Source: Sphingobium fuliginis (GTDB taxonomy: Bacteria; Pseudomonadota; Alphaproteobacteria; Sphingomonadales; Sphingomonadaceae). Taken from it: DNA of 64,000 nucleotides. The stretch covers positions 304,171 to 368,170 of the forward strand of contig NZ_SEON01000005.1 in the NCBI RefSeq assembly GCF_004152845.1, read 5' to 3'. Made by a program: the position numbers and the translations under genes. Shown here piece by piece: positions 44,817-54,232 of this stretch; the first letter of the stretch is position 1, and every line of letters starts with the position of its first letter. The notes beneath the pieces were generated by a model. That model did no database searches. It was not told the origin of the DNA and was given only the letters and a program-made list of their open reading frames with translations.

Positions 44817-46712
44817 TCAAAGCGCAAACAACCTTCCCAAAGCCTTGTCGAGCATCAGCAACTGCCACAGCAGCCGCCCATGATCGGCCAGCCCGGCCTT
44901 ATGATCCGCCGCGATCTTGCCGAGCATCTTCGCGTCGAACCAGCCGGTCTTCGCCAATGCCGATCCTCCGGCGATCGCCGTAGCCTCGCCCGCCAGCGGT
45001 CCACGGAACCAGGCGCTGATCGGGGTCACGAAGCCCATTTTCGGGCGGTAGAGTATGTCCTGCGGCAGGAAAGGCTCCATCGCCTTCTTCATCAGATATT
45101 TGCCGCTGTTCCCGCGAATCCGTTGCGCCACGGGGAGCCGCGCGGCGAACTCGACCAGCCGGTGGTCGAGCAGGGGCTCCCGCGCCTCCAGGCTGACCGC
45201 CATGCTCATCCGGTCGGTCTTGGTCAGGATGTCGCCCGGCAGCCATATGCGAATGTCGGCATATTGCGCCCGGTCCAGCGGATCGCGCGCGGGCGCTTCC
45301 GCCATGGTCCTGATATAGCGATCTTCCGCCCGATAGGCGCCGAGCCGGGTCTTCATGTCCTGGCTGAACATCCGCTGCCGCAGCGCATGGGGCGTCACGC
45401 CGACCGATGCGGCATAGGCTTCCCCGCCCTCCCCCGCCAGTTCGAGCAGGGTCGATTTCGCGCGCAGGGGGCGGGGCGCCCAGTCGGCCTTGGGATACCA
45501 GCGGCCCAAAGTCCCGAACAGCGGTTGCCGCACCGAAGCCGGGATCAGCGAGCGCAGCCTTTCGCCCTGCATCTGGAACCGATGCCGCCGATAGCCGGCA
45601 AAGGCCTCGTCCGCGCCGTCTCCGGAGAGCGCCACCGTCACCTGCTCCCGCGCCAGTTCGCACACCCGGTAGGTCGGCAGCGCGGAAGCATCGGCAAAGG
45701 GTTCGTCGAAATGGAGCGCCAGCGTGTCGATCAGTCCATAATCATCGGGCGATACGATGCGGGTGCGATGGTCGGTGGCGAAGCGCCGCGCCACCCTGTC
45801 GGCATAGGCGGTCTCGTCCAGTTCCCTGACGTCGAAACCGATGGTGCAGGTCTTGACCGCCTGTTTCGACGCCTCCGCCATCAGCGCGACGACGCTGCTG
45901 CTGTCCACTCCGCCCGACAGGAAGGCGCCCAGCGGCACGTCCGCCACCATCCGGGATCGGACCGCCTGTCGCATCAGCGCGACGAGTTCCTCCTCCAGCG
46001 CCTCCGGCTTCGCCCTGCTGCGGTCGGCGAAGCTGACGTCCCAATAGCGCTGCGGCTGCGGCAGGGGCCGCCCGCGCACGATGCGCAGCGTCTCGCCCGC
46101 GCCCAGCTTGCGCACGCCTGCGACCAGGCAGGCGTCGTCGGGCACATAGCCGTAAGCGAGATAATCCTCGACCGCCGACAGGTCCGGCGCACGCCGCAAT
46201 AGGGGATGGGCGAGCAGGCTCTTCAGTTCCGAACCGAAGATCAGGCTGCCGTCGGACAGCAGCGCATAATGGAGCGGCTTCACCCCCAGCCGGTCGCGCA
46301 CCAGCCAGAGCGCCTGCGCCCGCGCGTCGAACAGGGCAAAGGCGAACATGCCGTTGAACTTCTCTACGCAGGCCTCGCCCCATTGGCGATAGCCGTGCAG
46401 GATGACCTCCGTATCGCTATGCGTGCGGAAGACGTGGCCCTTGGCCTCCAGTTCCGTGCGGACTTCCCGAAAATTATAGATTTCGCCGTTGAAGACGACG
46501 GCCAGGCTGTCATCCTCCGTCAGCATGGGCTGCGCGCCGCTGCCCAGATCGATGATCGAGAGGCGCAGATGGCCCAGCCCGACGCCGGGCGCGGTCCAGA
46601 TGCCGCTGTCGTCCGGCCCGCGCCACGGCATGGCGTCCAGCATCAGCCCGACCCGCGCCGGATCGACCGGCTTGGCCGTTTCAAGGTGGAAAATGCCCGC
46701 AATTCCGCACAT
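44817..46712 (-). CDS. XrtA-associated amidotransferase (asparagine synthase-like)
   Basis: This is a 631-residue class II glutamine amidotransferase fused to an asparagine synthase-type domain. Cys2 is the glutaminase nucleophile (MCGIAG), with NGEIYNF and SDTEV in the first domain. The synthetase half carries the PPi loop LSGGVDSSSV. Length and context match the exosortase A system-associated amidotransferase family. It probably adds an amide or amine to a polysaccharide precursor rather than making asparagine. It starts 11 bp after the exosortase stop. Confidence 0.92.
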   Translation of the reverse strand: MCGIAGIFHLETAKPVDPARVGLMLDAMPWRGPDDSGIWTAPGVGLGHLRLSIIDLGSGAQPMLTEDDSLAVVFNGEIYNFREVRTELEAKGHVFRTHSDTEVILHGYRQWGEACVEKFNGMFAFALFDARAQALWLVRDRLGVKPLHYALLSDGSLIFGSELKSLLAHPLLRRAPDLSAVEDYLAYGYVPDDACLVAGVRKLGAGETLRIVRGRPLPQPQRYWDVSFADRSRAKPEALEEELVALMRQAVRSRMVADVPLGAFLSGGVDSSSVVALMAEASKQAVKTCTIGFDVRELDETAYADRVARRFATDHRTRIVSPDDYGLIDTLALHFDEPFADASALPTYRVCELAREQVTVALSGDGADEAFAGYRRHRFQMQGERLRSLIPASVRQPLFGTLGRWYPKADWAPRPLRAKSTLLELAGEGGEAYAASVGVTPHALRQRMFSQDMKTRLGAYRAEDRYIRTMAEAPARDPLDRAQYADIRIWLPGDILTKTDRMSMAVSLEAREPLLDHRLVEFAARLPVAQRIRGNSGKYLMKKAMEPFLPQDILYRPKMGFVTPISAWFRGPLAGEATAIAGGSALAKTGWFDAKMLGKIAADHKAGLADHGRLLWQLLMLDKALGRLFAL

Positions 46713-46722
46713 TCGAAGGGTC

Positions 46723-48246
46723 TTAGCGGGTTCGGAGGCTGCGGTCAGCCAAATCCTTCACATCGCCCAGATCATGGAGGAAGGCGGCGATGGCGGCGTC
46801 CGAAGGGCGGCCTGCCCGTTCCTCTGCCGAAACCATGATGGCGGCGGCGCGCTGGTCAGTGCCCAGCAGGCGCGCCTTCATCGTCTCCAGCTTGACGAGA
46901 TGGGCGCTGCCGGTGGGCTGGCCCTTGCCGACGGCATAGAAGCTGACGACATGGCGCACGAGGCGGCCCGGGCCAGTGATCTGCTCGCCGCGCGCATTTT
47001 TGGGCGCGGCGGCGAGCTGCGACCAGGTCCATCCGCTGTCGGTGCCCGCCGCGCCCTGACCGAAGCCGACCAGTTCGCGCCCCTCATCCTGCCGGTCGAA
47101 GGTCGCAATGGCGAGGTCGACCACCTGTCCCTCCGCATTGCGGTATCTCGCCATGGCCAGATAATCGGCGCCGTCGAAGCGCGGCCGCCAGAGCGGGAGC
47201 GGCGGTTCGTCGCTTCGGACCCAGCCCTTCACCTCCGGCATGGCGGGTGCGCCGGGCAGAGGCTGGCCCACCGCCGCGCTCGCCGCCAGCCACAGGGGCG
47301 CGGCCACGATCATCGCCAGCGCGCCGCCCGCGACGGCGCCCGGCGAAGCATGGCCTTCATGGCGCAGATGTTCGGGATCGAACCAGGGATCGCCGGGCTG
47401 CCGGTCGAAAAAGGGCCAGGCCATCGCCATCACCACGATCATGATGACGGCGAAGAACAGCCAGCCATAGACCACATGATCGAAGCCCGCCGCCGCATCG
47501 ATGGTGGTCACTTCCGCGACGAAGATGGTGGCGAAGGCGCGCACGCCGTTCGCCAATATCGATAGCGAAAGCGCGCCGATCATGAAGGCCACCCGCCGCT
47601 TCCAGCTGGTGAAGCAGACATTGCAGACGAGCAGGCCATAGGCCGTCATGGCGATCACGAACTTCGCGCCGGAACAGGCCTCCGCCACCTCGAAATAGCC
47701 ATTGGGCGTGGTGATGAAGATGCCCTGCATCTGCGCGGGAATGCCGGTCAGGCCGAGCAGGATCATGCTGATATGCGCCGTCACCAGTTGCAGGGGCGCG
47801 ACGATCTCCTCCCCGAAGGGCACCATGAAGAAGGCGTAGAACAGCGGAAAGAGCAGCGCCCGCGCCACGGCCGGTCCCAGCAGCGCGATGACCGAACCCT
47901 GCAACATCAGGATCAGCGCGCCATGCCGCAGCACGGCCACGCCCGCCGCCCCGCCCAGCATCCAGGCGAAAGCGCCCAGCCCCAGCCAGACAAGCCCCGG
48001 CGCCCAGGCGGATGGTTCCAGCCGGCGCAGGCCGGGCAAACGCTGCTGCACCAGCCAGGCGACAAGAAACGGCACGAACAGACAATGGCCATAGGTCGAG
48101 GCGTTCCACCAGATCGCCATCATGCCCAGCAGGTCGCGGTGGAACAGCGCCAGGATCGTGCCGGCGATGATGGCGAACGCCGTCAGATGGCCGCGCCAGC
48201 CGGACAGCTTCACCTCCGGCCGCATGGGAAGCGCGCCTTCCATCAC
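46723..48246 (-). CDS. xrtA: Exosortase A fused to an EpsI-type C-terminal domain
   Basis: This is a 507-residue membrane transpeptidase. The N-terminal ~290 residues form eight or so spans with the exosortase triad Cys191 (VAEACSGAK), Arg236 (LANGVRAF) and His257 (FDHVVYGW). The C-terminal ~200 residues are a soluble EpsI/DUF3485 domain. Exosortase A cuts and anchors PEP-CTERM proteins; no such substrate is found in the window. The start is a GTG-ATG pair overlapping the glycosyltransferase stop. Its presence defines the whole locus as XrtA type. Confidence 0.95.
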   Translation of the reverse strand: MMEGALPMRPEVKLSGWRGHLTAFAIIAGTILALFHRDLLGMMAIWWNASTYGHCLFVPFLVAWLVQQRLPGLRRLEPSAWAPGLVWLGLGAFAWMLGGAAGVAVLRHGALILMLQGSVIALLGPAVARALLFPLFYAFFMVPFGEEIVAPLQLVTAHISMILLGLTGIPAQMQGIFITTPNGYFEVAEACSGAKFVIAMTAYGLLVCNVCFTSWKRRVAFMIGALSLSILANGVRAFATIFVAEVTTIDAAAGFDHVVYGWLFFAVIMIVVMAMAWPFFDRQPGDPWFDPEHLRHEGHASPGAVAGGALAMIVAAPLWLAASAAVGQPLPGAPAMPEVKGWVRSDEPPLPLWRPRFDGADYLAMARYRNAEGQVVDLAIATFDRQDEGRELVGFGQGAAGTDSGWTWSQLAAAPKNARGEQITGPGRLVRHVVSFYAVGKGQPTGSAHLVKLETMKARLLGTDQRAAAIMVSAEERAGRPSDAAIAAFLHDLGDVKDLADRSLRTR

Positions 48247-49472
48247 GCGGCCCTCATGTCGGCGGCGCCCGACGATTCGAACAGCATGTCCGGCAGCTTC
48301 GCCAGCGTCGCGGACCAGCGGTAGCGCTCCTCCATCCGGGATCGCGCCGCATGGCCAAGGCGCGCGGCGCGGGTTGGATCGGCGAGCAGCGCAAGAAGCG
48401 TCTCCGCCTCCTGCCCCGGGTCGGCGGCGATCAACAGGTGCTCGCCATCGCGGGCGTCGATCCCTTCGCCGGCCTGGGGGGAGGCGACGACGGGCCGCGC
48501 CATGGCCATCGCCTCCAGCACCTTGTTCTGGATACCCCGCGCGATCCGCAGCGGCGCCACCACCACGTCCGCCGCCGCCAGCCAGCCGCGGACATCGGGC
48601 ACGGCGCCGGTCACGATCACGCCGGGCAACGCCGCCAGCGCCTGCACCGATTTCGTGGGATTGCGGCCGACAATGGCGAAAAGCGCCTGCGGACAGCGGG
48701 CACGGATCGCGGGCAGGGTTTCGCGGGCAAAGCTCTCCACCGCCTCGACATTGGGGCGATAGTCCATTTGGCCGGTGAAGACGAGCAGCCGCCCGTCCGG
48801 CCGATCCACGGCGGGGAAATCCCCCGAGGGATCGAAAAAGTCCAGCGCGACGCCATTGTCGATGCCAACGATTCTATCGGGGCCCAGCCCGCTTTCGCGC
48901 CGGAACAGCGCGGCCTCCGCCTCGCTCACAAAGGCGCAGAGGTCGGCCCGTTCAGCCACCTTCCGCTCGAAGTCCAGCAGCATGCGCCCTTCGCGCCGGT
49001 TGATCCAGGCCATGGGGCCGGAGCCCTGCGCGCCATAAGCGGCATATTTGGCCGAATCGAAATCCACGAAATCCATGACGAAGCGCACCCCGTCCGGCAG
49101 CATGGGCACGAAATGCGCCATCTGCGCCGAATAGGTGACGACCGCCGCGATGGGCCGTTCCGCCAGCGTCTTCGCGACCCAGCGATGCAGATCGGGATGA
49201 TCGAACAGCGACACCAGCAGGGGCTGCCCCTTCGCCAGCCCTTTGAGGCCCGCCATGATGCGCGAGCGGTCGCGCATCAGCACGCACTGGCTGGCTGTCA
49301 GCTTCGCCATGTCGGGGGCAAAGCCCATGTCCCGCGCGTCGTCGGCAAAGCAGCCGACATGGACGGGCGCGACCTCCGCCATCCGCTCCAGCAGATGATA
49401 GGACCGGATCTTGTCGCCCCGATCCGGCGGAAAGGGGATGCGATGGCAGAGGAAGAGGATGTCCCCCCTCAC
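48243..49472 (-). CDS. XrtA/PEP-CTERM-associated glycosyltransferase (TIGR03087-like)
   Basis: This is a 409-residue GT-B transferase. Its N-terminal ILFLCHRIPFPPDRGDKIRSYHLL is the hallmark of the sugar transferase family tied to exosortase loci. The donor half has LVFTGQMDYRPNVEAV, AIVGRNPTKSVQAL and APLRIARGIQNKVLEAMAMA. GTG start 49472 overlaps the FemAB-type stop and its own stop overlaps xrtA. It acts on the exopolysaccharide precursor in the cytoplasm. Confidence 0.94.
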   Translation of the reverse strand: MRGDILFLCHRIPFPPDRGDKIRSYHLLERMAEVAPVHVGCFADDARDMGFAPDMAKLTASQCVLMRDRSRIMAGLKGLAKGQPLLVSLFDHPDLHRWVAKTLAERPIAAVVTYSAQMAHFVPMLPDGVRFVMDFVDFDSAKYAAYGAQGSGPMAWINRREGRMLLDFERKVAERADLCAFVSEAEAALFRRESGLGPDRIVGIDNGVALDFFDPSGDFPAVDRPDGRLLVFTGQMDYRPNVEAVESFARETLPAIRARCPQALFAIVGRNPTKSVQALAALPGVIVTGAVPDVRGWLAAADVVVAPLRIARGIQNKVLEAMAMARPVVASPQAGEGIDARDGEHLLIAADPGQEAETLLALLADPTRAARLGHAARSRMEERYRWSATLAKLPDMLFESSGAADMRAA

Positions 49473-50530
49473 CCCAGCCCCCGCGCGATGAGCGGTCCGA
49501 TGAGGTTGGCAACCGGCAGGGGCAGCTTCTTCCAGAGGTCGATCCGCCGCTGATAGTGCGGGCTGTTGGGATCGATGTCCCGCCGCTCGCCCGTGGCCGA
49601 CCAGCTATGATAGGAAAGGGGCACGGGGTCGAAGCCGAAGCTCTTCTTCCACGCCGCCTGTCCGCTGCCCGTCTTGGAACGGCCGAAGTCGAAGACGCGC
49701 ATGCCCCGCGCCCGGCCATGACCCATCAGCCGGAAATACATGAGTTCGTTCGACCGCAGCCGCCGCGCATCCGCAATGCCGCCGCCCCAGAAGGGCATGA
49801 CCCGCCCCTGATGATAGAGGGTCAGCACCGCCGAAACCGGCCGTTTCCCCTCATAGACCGCCAATATGTCCGCATCCTCGCCAAAGGCCGCCAGCACTTC
49901 GCGGAACAGCCGTGCCGGGAAGACCGGCGTGCCGAGATTGCGTACGCTTTCCGAATAGACGCGGTAATGCGCCTGTCGATGCCGCGCCTCCCGCCCGATC
50001 TCGACGCGCAGCGCGTCATTGGCCAGCGCCTTGCGCAGCTCCGCCCGGTGCTTGCGCGGCACGGCGAGCAGTTCCGCCTCATCATCCGCCGCAATAGGGC
50101 GCGCAAAGCCCAGATGGCTGCCCTCATGCAGCGCCCAGCCCCTGCCCGGCGCCGGACCGCCACGGATTTCGACCGAGGCGATGCCGCCGTCCCGCGCCAT
50201 GCCCTCGCAGGCTGCGGCCAGAGCAGGCACCGCCGCCGGATCGCTGGCGAGAATCCCGCCGTCGACGGCGAAGCCCGACGACACCAGAGCCTGCCCGAAC
50301 AGGGCGCTTTTCACATGATGCAGCGGCAACAGCCCGGTCATCTCCCCCGAAGGCGCCACGGCGGCCAGCATGTGCGCCCGATTGCCGGTCCCTCGCTCCA
50401 CGCCCGTCAACCAGGCCGGCCGGTGGAAGGGCGTCCCCGCCGGATGCGCCATCACGAATTTATCCGCCGCGCTCCGCTGCGCCGGATCGTCGAGGTCCAG
50501 CGTGGTGACGAGCATTTCCCCCGCCATCAT
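49469..50530 (-). CDS. FemAB-family XrtA-associated protein
   Basis: This is a 353-residue protein of the FemAB/GNAT-like aminoacyltransferase group tied to exosortase A. Typical signs are the N-terminal AHPAGTPFHRPAWL and the C-terminal RSNELMYFRLMGHG followed by FDFGRSKTGSGQAAWKKSFGF. FemAB enzymes move amino acids from tRNA to peptidoglycan; the role of this subgroup in exopolysaccharide formation is unproven. The start is a doubled ATG that overlaps the deacetylase stop. Confidence 0.92.
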   Translation of the reverse strand: MMAGEMLVTTLDLDDPAQRSAADKFVMAHPAGTPFHRPAWLTGVERGTGNRAHMLAAVAPSGEMTGLLPLHHVKSALFGQALVSSGFAVDGGILASDPAAVPALAAACEGMARDGGIASVEIRGGPAPGRGWALHEGSHLGFARPIAADDEAELLAVPRKHRAELRKALANDALRVEIGREARHRQAHYRVYSESVRNLGTPVFPARLFREVLAAFGEDADILAVYEGKRPVSAVLTLYHQGRVMPFWGGGIADARRLRSNELMYFRLMGHGRARGMRVFDFGRSKTGSGQAAWKKSFGFDPVPLSYHSWSATGERRDIDPNSPHYQRRIDLWKKLPLPVANLIGPLIARGLG

Positions 50531-51372
50531 GCCGCCCGCTCCGCTTCCTGCGCCGCCAGCGCGTCCACGCGGGTCCATGAAAAGTCCCGCGTCAGACGAC
50601 GCAGCTTGGCCGCCATGACCGACAGATTGCTGTAATGCCGAACCCGTGAGCGCAACGGCGCGCCCTCGACGCGCGGCTGGCCGGGGTCGATCTCCCACGG
50701 ATGGAAATAGATGATCGCCGGCCGCCCATCCCGCTGGTTCACCTGCCGGATCGCCCAGCGCGAAAAACCATAGGGCAGCAGCCGGAAGAAGCCGCCGCCG
50801 CCTGCCGCCAGCGTCCGCCCTGCGAACCTCGCGGTGGTCACGGGCAGTTCGACCAGCGGCGATCCCTTGACCGGCCGCCAGGCGAAGCGCGGCGTTTCGG
50901 GCCATCCGTAATGATCGTGCCGGATCGGCGCGACGCTGCTGGAATAGGCATAGCCTTCCTCCGCCAGCACTTCATGCGCCCAGGGGTTGCGCCGGTCGAT
51001 GGAAAAGCTGGGCGCGCGATAGCCCGTCACCGCCTGGCCGGTCGCATCCTCCAGGATCGCCCGCGACCGGCGCAGGTCGGCGCGGAACTGCGCCCCGTCG
51101 AAGGTGAAGACCCGCTTATGGTCATAGCCATGGCTGGCGACCTCATGCCCCGCCGCGACGATGCGCCGCATCAGCGCCGGATAGCGCTCCGCCACCCAGC
51201 CAAGCGTGAAGAAGGTCGCGCTGACCCCCGCCTCCTCGAACAGCGCCAGCACCGCATCGGTGTTGCGCTCGACGCGATGGGTCAGGCGCGCCCAATCCTC
51301 GCGCCGGATCGTGCGCTCGAAAGCGCCGACCTGGAACCAGTCCTCGACATCGACGGATAGGGCGTTCAGCAT
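50527..51372 (-). CDS. XrtA-associated polysaccharide deacetylase
   Basis: This is a 281-residue NodB-type deacetylase of the exosortase-linked subgroup. Its metal/catalytic motifs are SVDVEDW (first Asp), HEVASHGYDH (His ligands) and RAPSFS, and a C-terminal extension has IIYFHPWEID. No signal peptide is evident, so it probably acts on cytoplasmic or lipid-linked intermediates, or is exported another way. It starts 7 bp after the ATPase stop. Confidence 0.93.
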   Translation of the reverse strand: MLNALSVDVEDWFQVGAFERTIRREDWARLTHRVERNTDAVLALFEEAGVSATFFTLGWVAERYPALMRRIVAAGHEVASHGYDHKRVFTFDGAQFRADLRRSRAILEDATGQAVTGYRAPSFSIDRRNPWAHEVLAEEGYAYSSSVAPIRHDHYGWPETPRFAWRPVKGSPLVELPVTTARFAGRTLAAGGGGFFRLLPYGFSRWAIRQVNQRDGRPAIIYFHPWEIDPGQPRVEGAPLRSRVRHYSNLSVMAAKLRRLTRDFSWTRVDALAAQEAERAA

Positions 51373-51379
51373 GGGTCCG

Positions 51380-52615
51380 TCAGGCGGCGGCGCTTTGCTG
51401 CGTTTCGCCCAGCCTTTCCTCGCGCTCGACCCATTCGACCAGCAGCGTCAGCACCCGGCGCAGCGCCGTGTCCTGCTCCGTCACGCGGAACTCCAGCGTG
51501 GAAAGCCGTTCCTCGACAAGGGCGAAGCAGTCCTTCAGCGCTTCGGGATCGACGCTCGGCGCGCTGCGGGCAAAGTCGTTCTCGGCCCGAAGCGTGTCGA
51601 TCTCCGCCCGCAGGGAAGCGATCTCGTCGAGCAGGTCCGCGGCCGGCCCCGGGCTGGCGGCCCGCAGCGCCTCCACCTCGGCGCGCAAGGACGCAACCTC
51701 GTCGGAAACCCCGGGGTCGGCCGCGAACGGCACGGCAGCAGGCATGTCCGCCAGTTCCCCGGCATCGTCCAGCACGCTGCGCGCCATCGGTTCCGGCGTT
51801 ACGTCCGCGTCCGCGCCCATGTCGTTCACCACCGCATAGACCACTTCGGCATCGATCACCGAAAGCTGGTCGAGCGCGCCCAGCAGCAGCACGCGGCTGA
51901 CCAGCACGTTGATCCGGCGCGGCACGCCGCCGGTCGCGGCATAGATGGCGGCGAAAGCCTCCGGCGTGAATTGCGGATCGCCCTGCCATCCGGCCAGCGA
52001 CAGGCGGTGCAGTATATAGGGTTCGACCTCCCGCCGCATCATCGGTTCCAGATGATGGGTGGCGATCACCCGCTGGCGAAGCTGCTCCAGTTCCGGCGAT
52101 TTCAGCAGGTCGCGAAATTCCGGCTGGCCCAGCAGGAATATCTGCAACAGCGACTGCCCGCCCAACTGGAAGTTGGACAGCATCCGCAATTCCTCGATCG
52201 CGGAAATAGGCAGGTTCTGCGCCTCGTCCACGATCAGCAGCGACCGCTTGCCCGCTCGCGCCTGCGCATGGAGCCAGCCCTCGATCTGCTTCAGTATCTG
52301 CGCCTTGGGCATGCCGTCGACGCCCAGGCCGAAGCTCTGCGCGGCAAGGCGCAGCATGTCGTCGCCCTCCACCTGGGTCGAGACGATCTTCACGGCCGTC
52401 AGGCGCGACGGGTCGATGGTGTTCATGAGGTGCCCGACCAGCGTCGTCTTGCCCGCGCCGATGTCGCCGGTGATGACGATGAAGCCTTCTCCCTGCGCAA
52501 GGCCATAGCCCAGATAGGACAGCGCCTTGCGATGGGTCGCGCTCTCGAAATAGAAATGCGGGTCCGGCGTCAGCTGGAACGGGCGTCCCTGCAATCCGTA
52601 GAACTGGTCGTACAT
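51380..52615 (-). CDS. XrtA-associated AAA ATPase with coiled-coil C terminus
   Basis: This is a 411-residue ExeA-like AAA ATPase. It begins MYDQFYGLQGRPFQLTPDP, the family start. Walker A GDIGAGKTTL is near residue 50, Walker B LLIVDEAQN near 130, and the sensor/arginine region follows RQRVIATHHLEPM. From about residue 305 it goes beyond the common family length with heptad-like segments (EVASLRAEVEALRA and EIASLRAEIDTLRAEN), predicting a coiled coil that may bind a partner. It lies between the deacetylase and outer-membrane protein genes. Confidence 0.93.
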   Translation of the reverse strand: MYDQFYGLQGRPFQLTPDPHFYFESATHRKALSYLGYGLAQGEGFIVITGDIGAGKTTLVGHLMNTIDPSRLTAVKIVSTQVEGDDMLRLAAQSFGLGVDGMPKAQILKQIEGWLHAQARAGKRSLLIVDEAQNLPISAIEELRMLSNFQLGGQSLLQIFLLGQPEFRDLLKSPELEQLRQRVIATHHLEPMMRREVEPYILHRLSLAGWQGDPQFTPEAFAAIYAATGGVPRRINVLVSRVLLLGALDQLSVIDAEVVYAVVNDMGADADVTPEPMARSVLDDAGELADMPAAVPFAADPGVSDEVASLRAEVEALRAASPGPAADLLDEIASLRAEIDTLRAENDFARSAPSVDPEALKDCFALVEERLSTLEFRVTEQDTALRRVLTLLVEWVEREERLGETQQSAAA

Positions 52616-52645
52616 GACTATCTCTCCACCCGACGGGGCATTGGC

Positions 52646-54232
52646 TTAAAATGTGTAGCGAAGGCCAAGCTGGCCCATGGCGTTGATGACGGCGTCCAGA
52701 TTGTCCGCCTTGGCACTGTCGACGCCGACCGAGGCGGACGCCTGCAGATTGCGCGTGACGAGCCGGTAATAGCTGGCGAAGGCGCCCAGGTTCAGCACGT
52801 CCAGCCGGTTGCCGCTGGCGTCGAAATAATTGGCATAGACGGCCGTATCGATGCTCGACTGGCTGTCGACGCGATAGGTGAGCGAGGCGTTGCCGTACCA
52901 GTTCTGGTCCCGCGTGCCGCGCACCAGCACCGTCTCACCCGAAGGCGTCACGAACTTGCGTTGCGAATAGCCAAGGCCGACACCCATGCCCCAGGGCCCG
53001 CGCTCCGCCGCGAACTGGGCCGCCACGCCGCGATAGCGGAAATTCGCCCCCGTGACCCCGGCCAGCGCATCGTTGAAGCACTGCCCGCCCCCGCTGGTGG
53101 AGAAGGCGCAGCCGGTGAAGTCGCCGGTGAAGGGATTGCGCACGATATTGAGGTCGCTGCCCGAAAGCGCCGCCACATCGGAAGTGATGACGCGCCCGAA
53201 GCTGTCGATGCCGTCGAACACGACCAGGGCGAACGACTTGTCCCGGCCCTGCCAGATGAAGCTGCCCGAATAGGTCATGCCGCCATAGCGTTCGCCCACC
53301 CGCGCGGTCAGCGAGGTGCGGTGGCTCGGCCGCCAAAGCACGCCGACATCCCAGATGATGTCGTCGAAATCATAGATGAGCTGGCGAGGCGAGCTGTCGT
53401 CGGTGACGTAGCGGCCGCTGGAGGAGATTACCGGCACGCCATTGCCGTCGAGCAAGGGCGAACGCTGACTGATCTCGATCTTCTCATAACCGATGCCGCC
53501 GATCAGGGCGAGCGTGGGGGATACCGGCAGGGTGGCGTCGAGCCGCGCCCATTTGTCCTCGAACCGCTGGTCGAGCTGGCTTGCATCCTCCCGGCTGTAG
53601 CCTGCGCTGGCGACGAGGCCCAGCGGCATCCACACCCCCGGCCCGACGCCGACGGAACCCATCAGGTCATGGGTGGTCGATTCCGCGAAGCCATTGCCCA
53701 GAGGCACACCGGGGAAATCGACATTCACGTCATCCTCGACCCGCGCATAGCCGAGCCGGTAGGAGGCGCTGATGTCCAGATCGCCCAGCCGCGTGACATA
53801 GGACGGGCCGACATAGCCTGCATAGACCTGGCTGCTATAGCCGTCATTGCGCACCGACGCGCCCGAGAACCCGTCCGTGCGGACCCGCGTCGCCAAGCCG
53901 CCTGCATTCAGCGACAGCCCGCGCGCGAGGCCATATTGGCCGCTGACGATCCCGCTGATGATGTCCTGATCGCTGAGGTCATCGCCCCAGCCGAAGCTAT
54001 GTGCATATTGCAGGTCCGCAGCGGCTTCCAGCCGCCGCGTCTGCACGCTGGCGGTCACGCCCGCGGTGACGTTGGTATAGGTCAGAACGTCGCCGCCGCC
54101 CTGGATCGGCGCGACCACGACCTGGTCGATGCCGAGATAGGGCGTGACGTCGACCTTGCGCTGCTCGTCCCGCGCAAGGGCGGGCGAGGCCAGGGCGATC
54201 CCCGCGAGAAGAAGGGCTAGGCGAGAGATCAT
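52646..54232 (-). CDS. XrtA-associated outer-membrane beta-barrel protein
   Basis: This is a 528-residue protein with a signal peptide (cleavage near ALA, residue 20) and alternating amphipathic strands through its length, ending GLRYTF, the C-terminal aromatic signature of outer-membrane barrels. It matches the family of hypothetical outer-membrane proteins always found in exosortase A polysaccharide loci. It may be the secretion pore or a barrel partner of the export lipoprotein. Its start overlaps the tyrosine-kinase stop. Confidence 0.88.
   Translation of the reverse strand: MISRLALLLAGIALASPALARDEQRKVDVTPYLGIDQVVVAPIQGGGDVLTYTNVTAGVTASVQTRRLEAAADLQYAHSFGWGDDLSDQDIISGIVSGQYGLARGLSLNAGGLATRVRTDGFSGASVRNDGYSSQVYAGYVGPSYVTRLGDLDISASYRLGYARVEDDVNVDFPGVPLGNGFAESTTHDLMGSVGVGPGVWMPLGLVASAGYSREDASQLDQRFEDKWARLDATLPVSPTLALIGGIGYEKIEISQRSPLLDGNGVPVISSSGRYVTDDSSPRQLIYDFDDIIWDVGVLWRPSHRTSLTARVGERYGGMTYSGSFIWQGRDKSFALVVFDGIDSFGRVITSDVAALSGSDLNIVRNPFTGDFTGCAFSTSGGGQCFNDALAGVTGANFRYRGVAAQFAAERGPWGMGVGLGYSQRKFVTPSGETVLVRGTRDQNWYGNASLTYRVDSQSSIDTAVYANYFDASGNRLDVLNLGAFASYYRLVTRNLQASASVGVDSAKADNLDAVINAMGQLGLRYTF

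Noticed and set aside
51206..54220. A 1004-codon open frame on the plus strand
   Set aside because: It lies antisense to three clear XrtA genes (deacetylase, ATPase and outer-membrane protein). It is Arg/His/Gln-rich, as expected from GC-rich antisense frames, and shows no domain.
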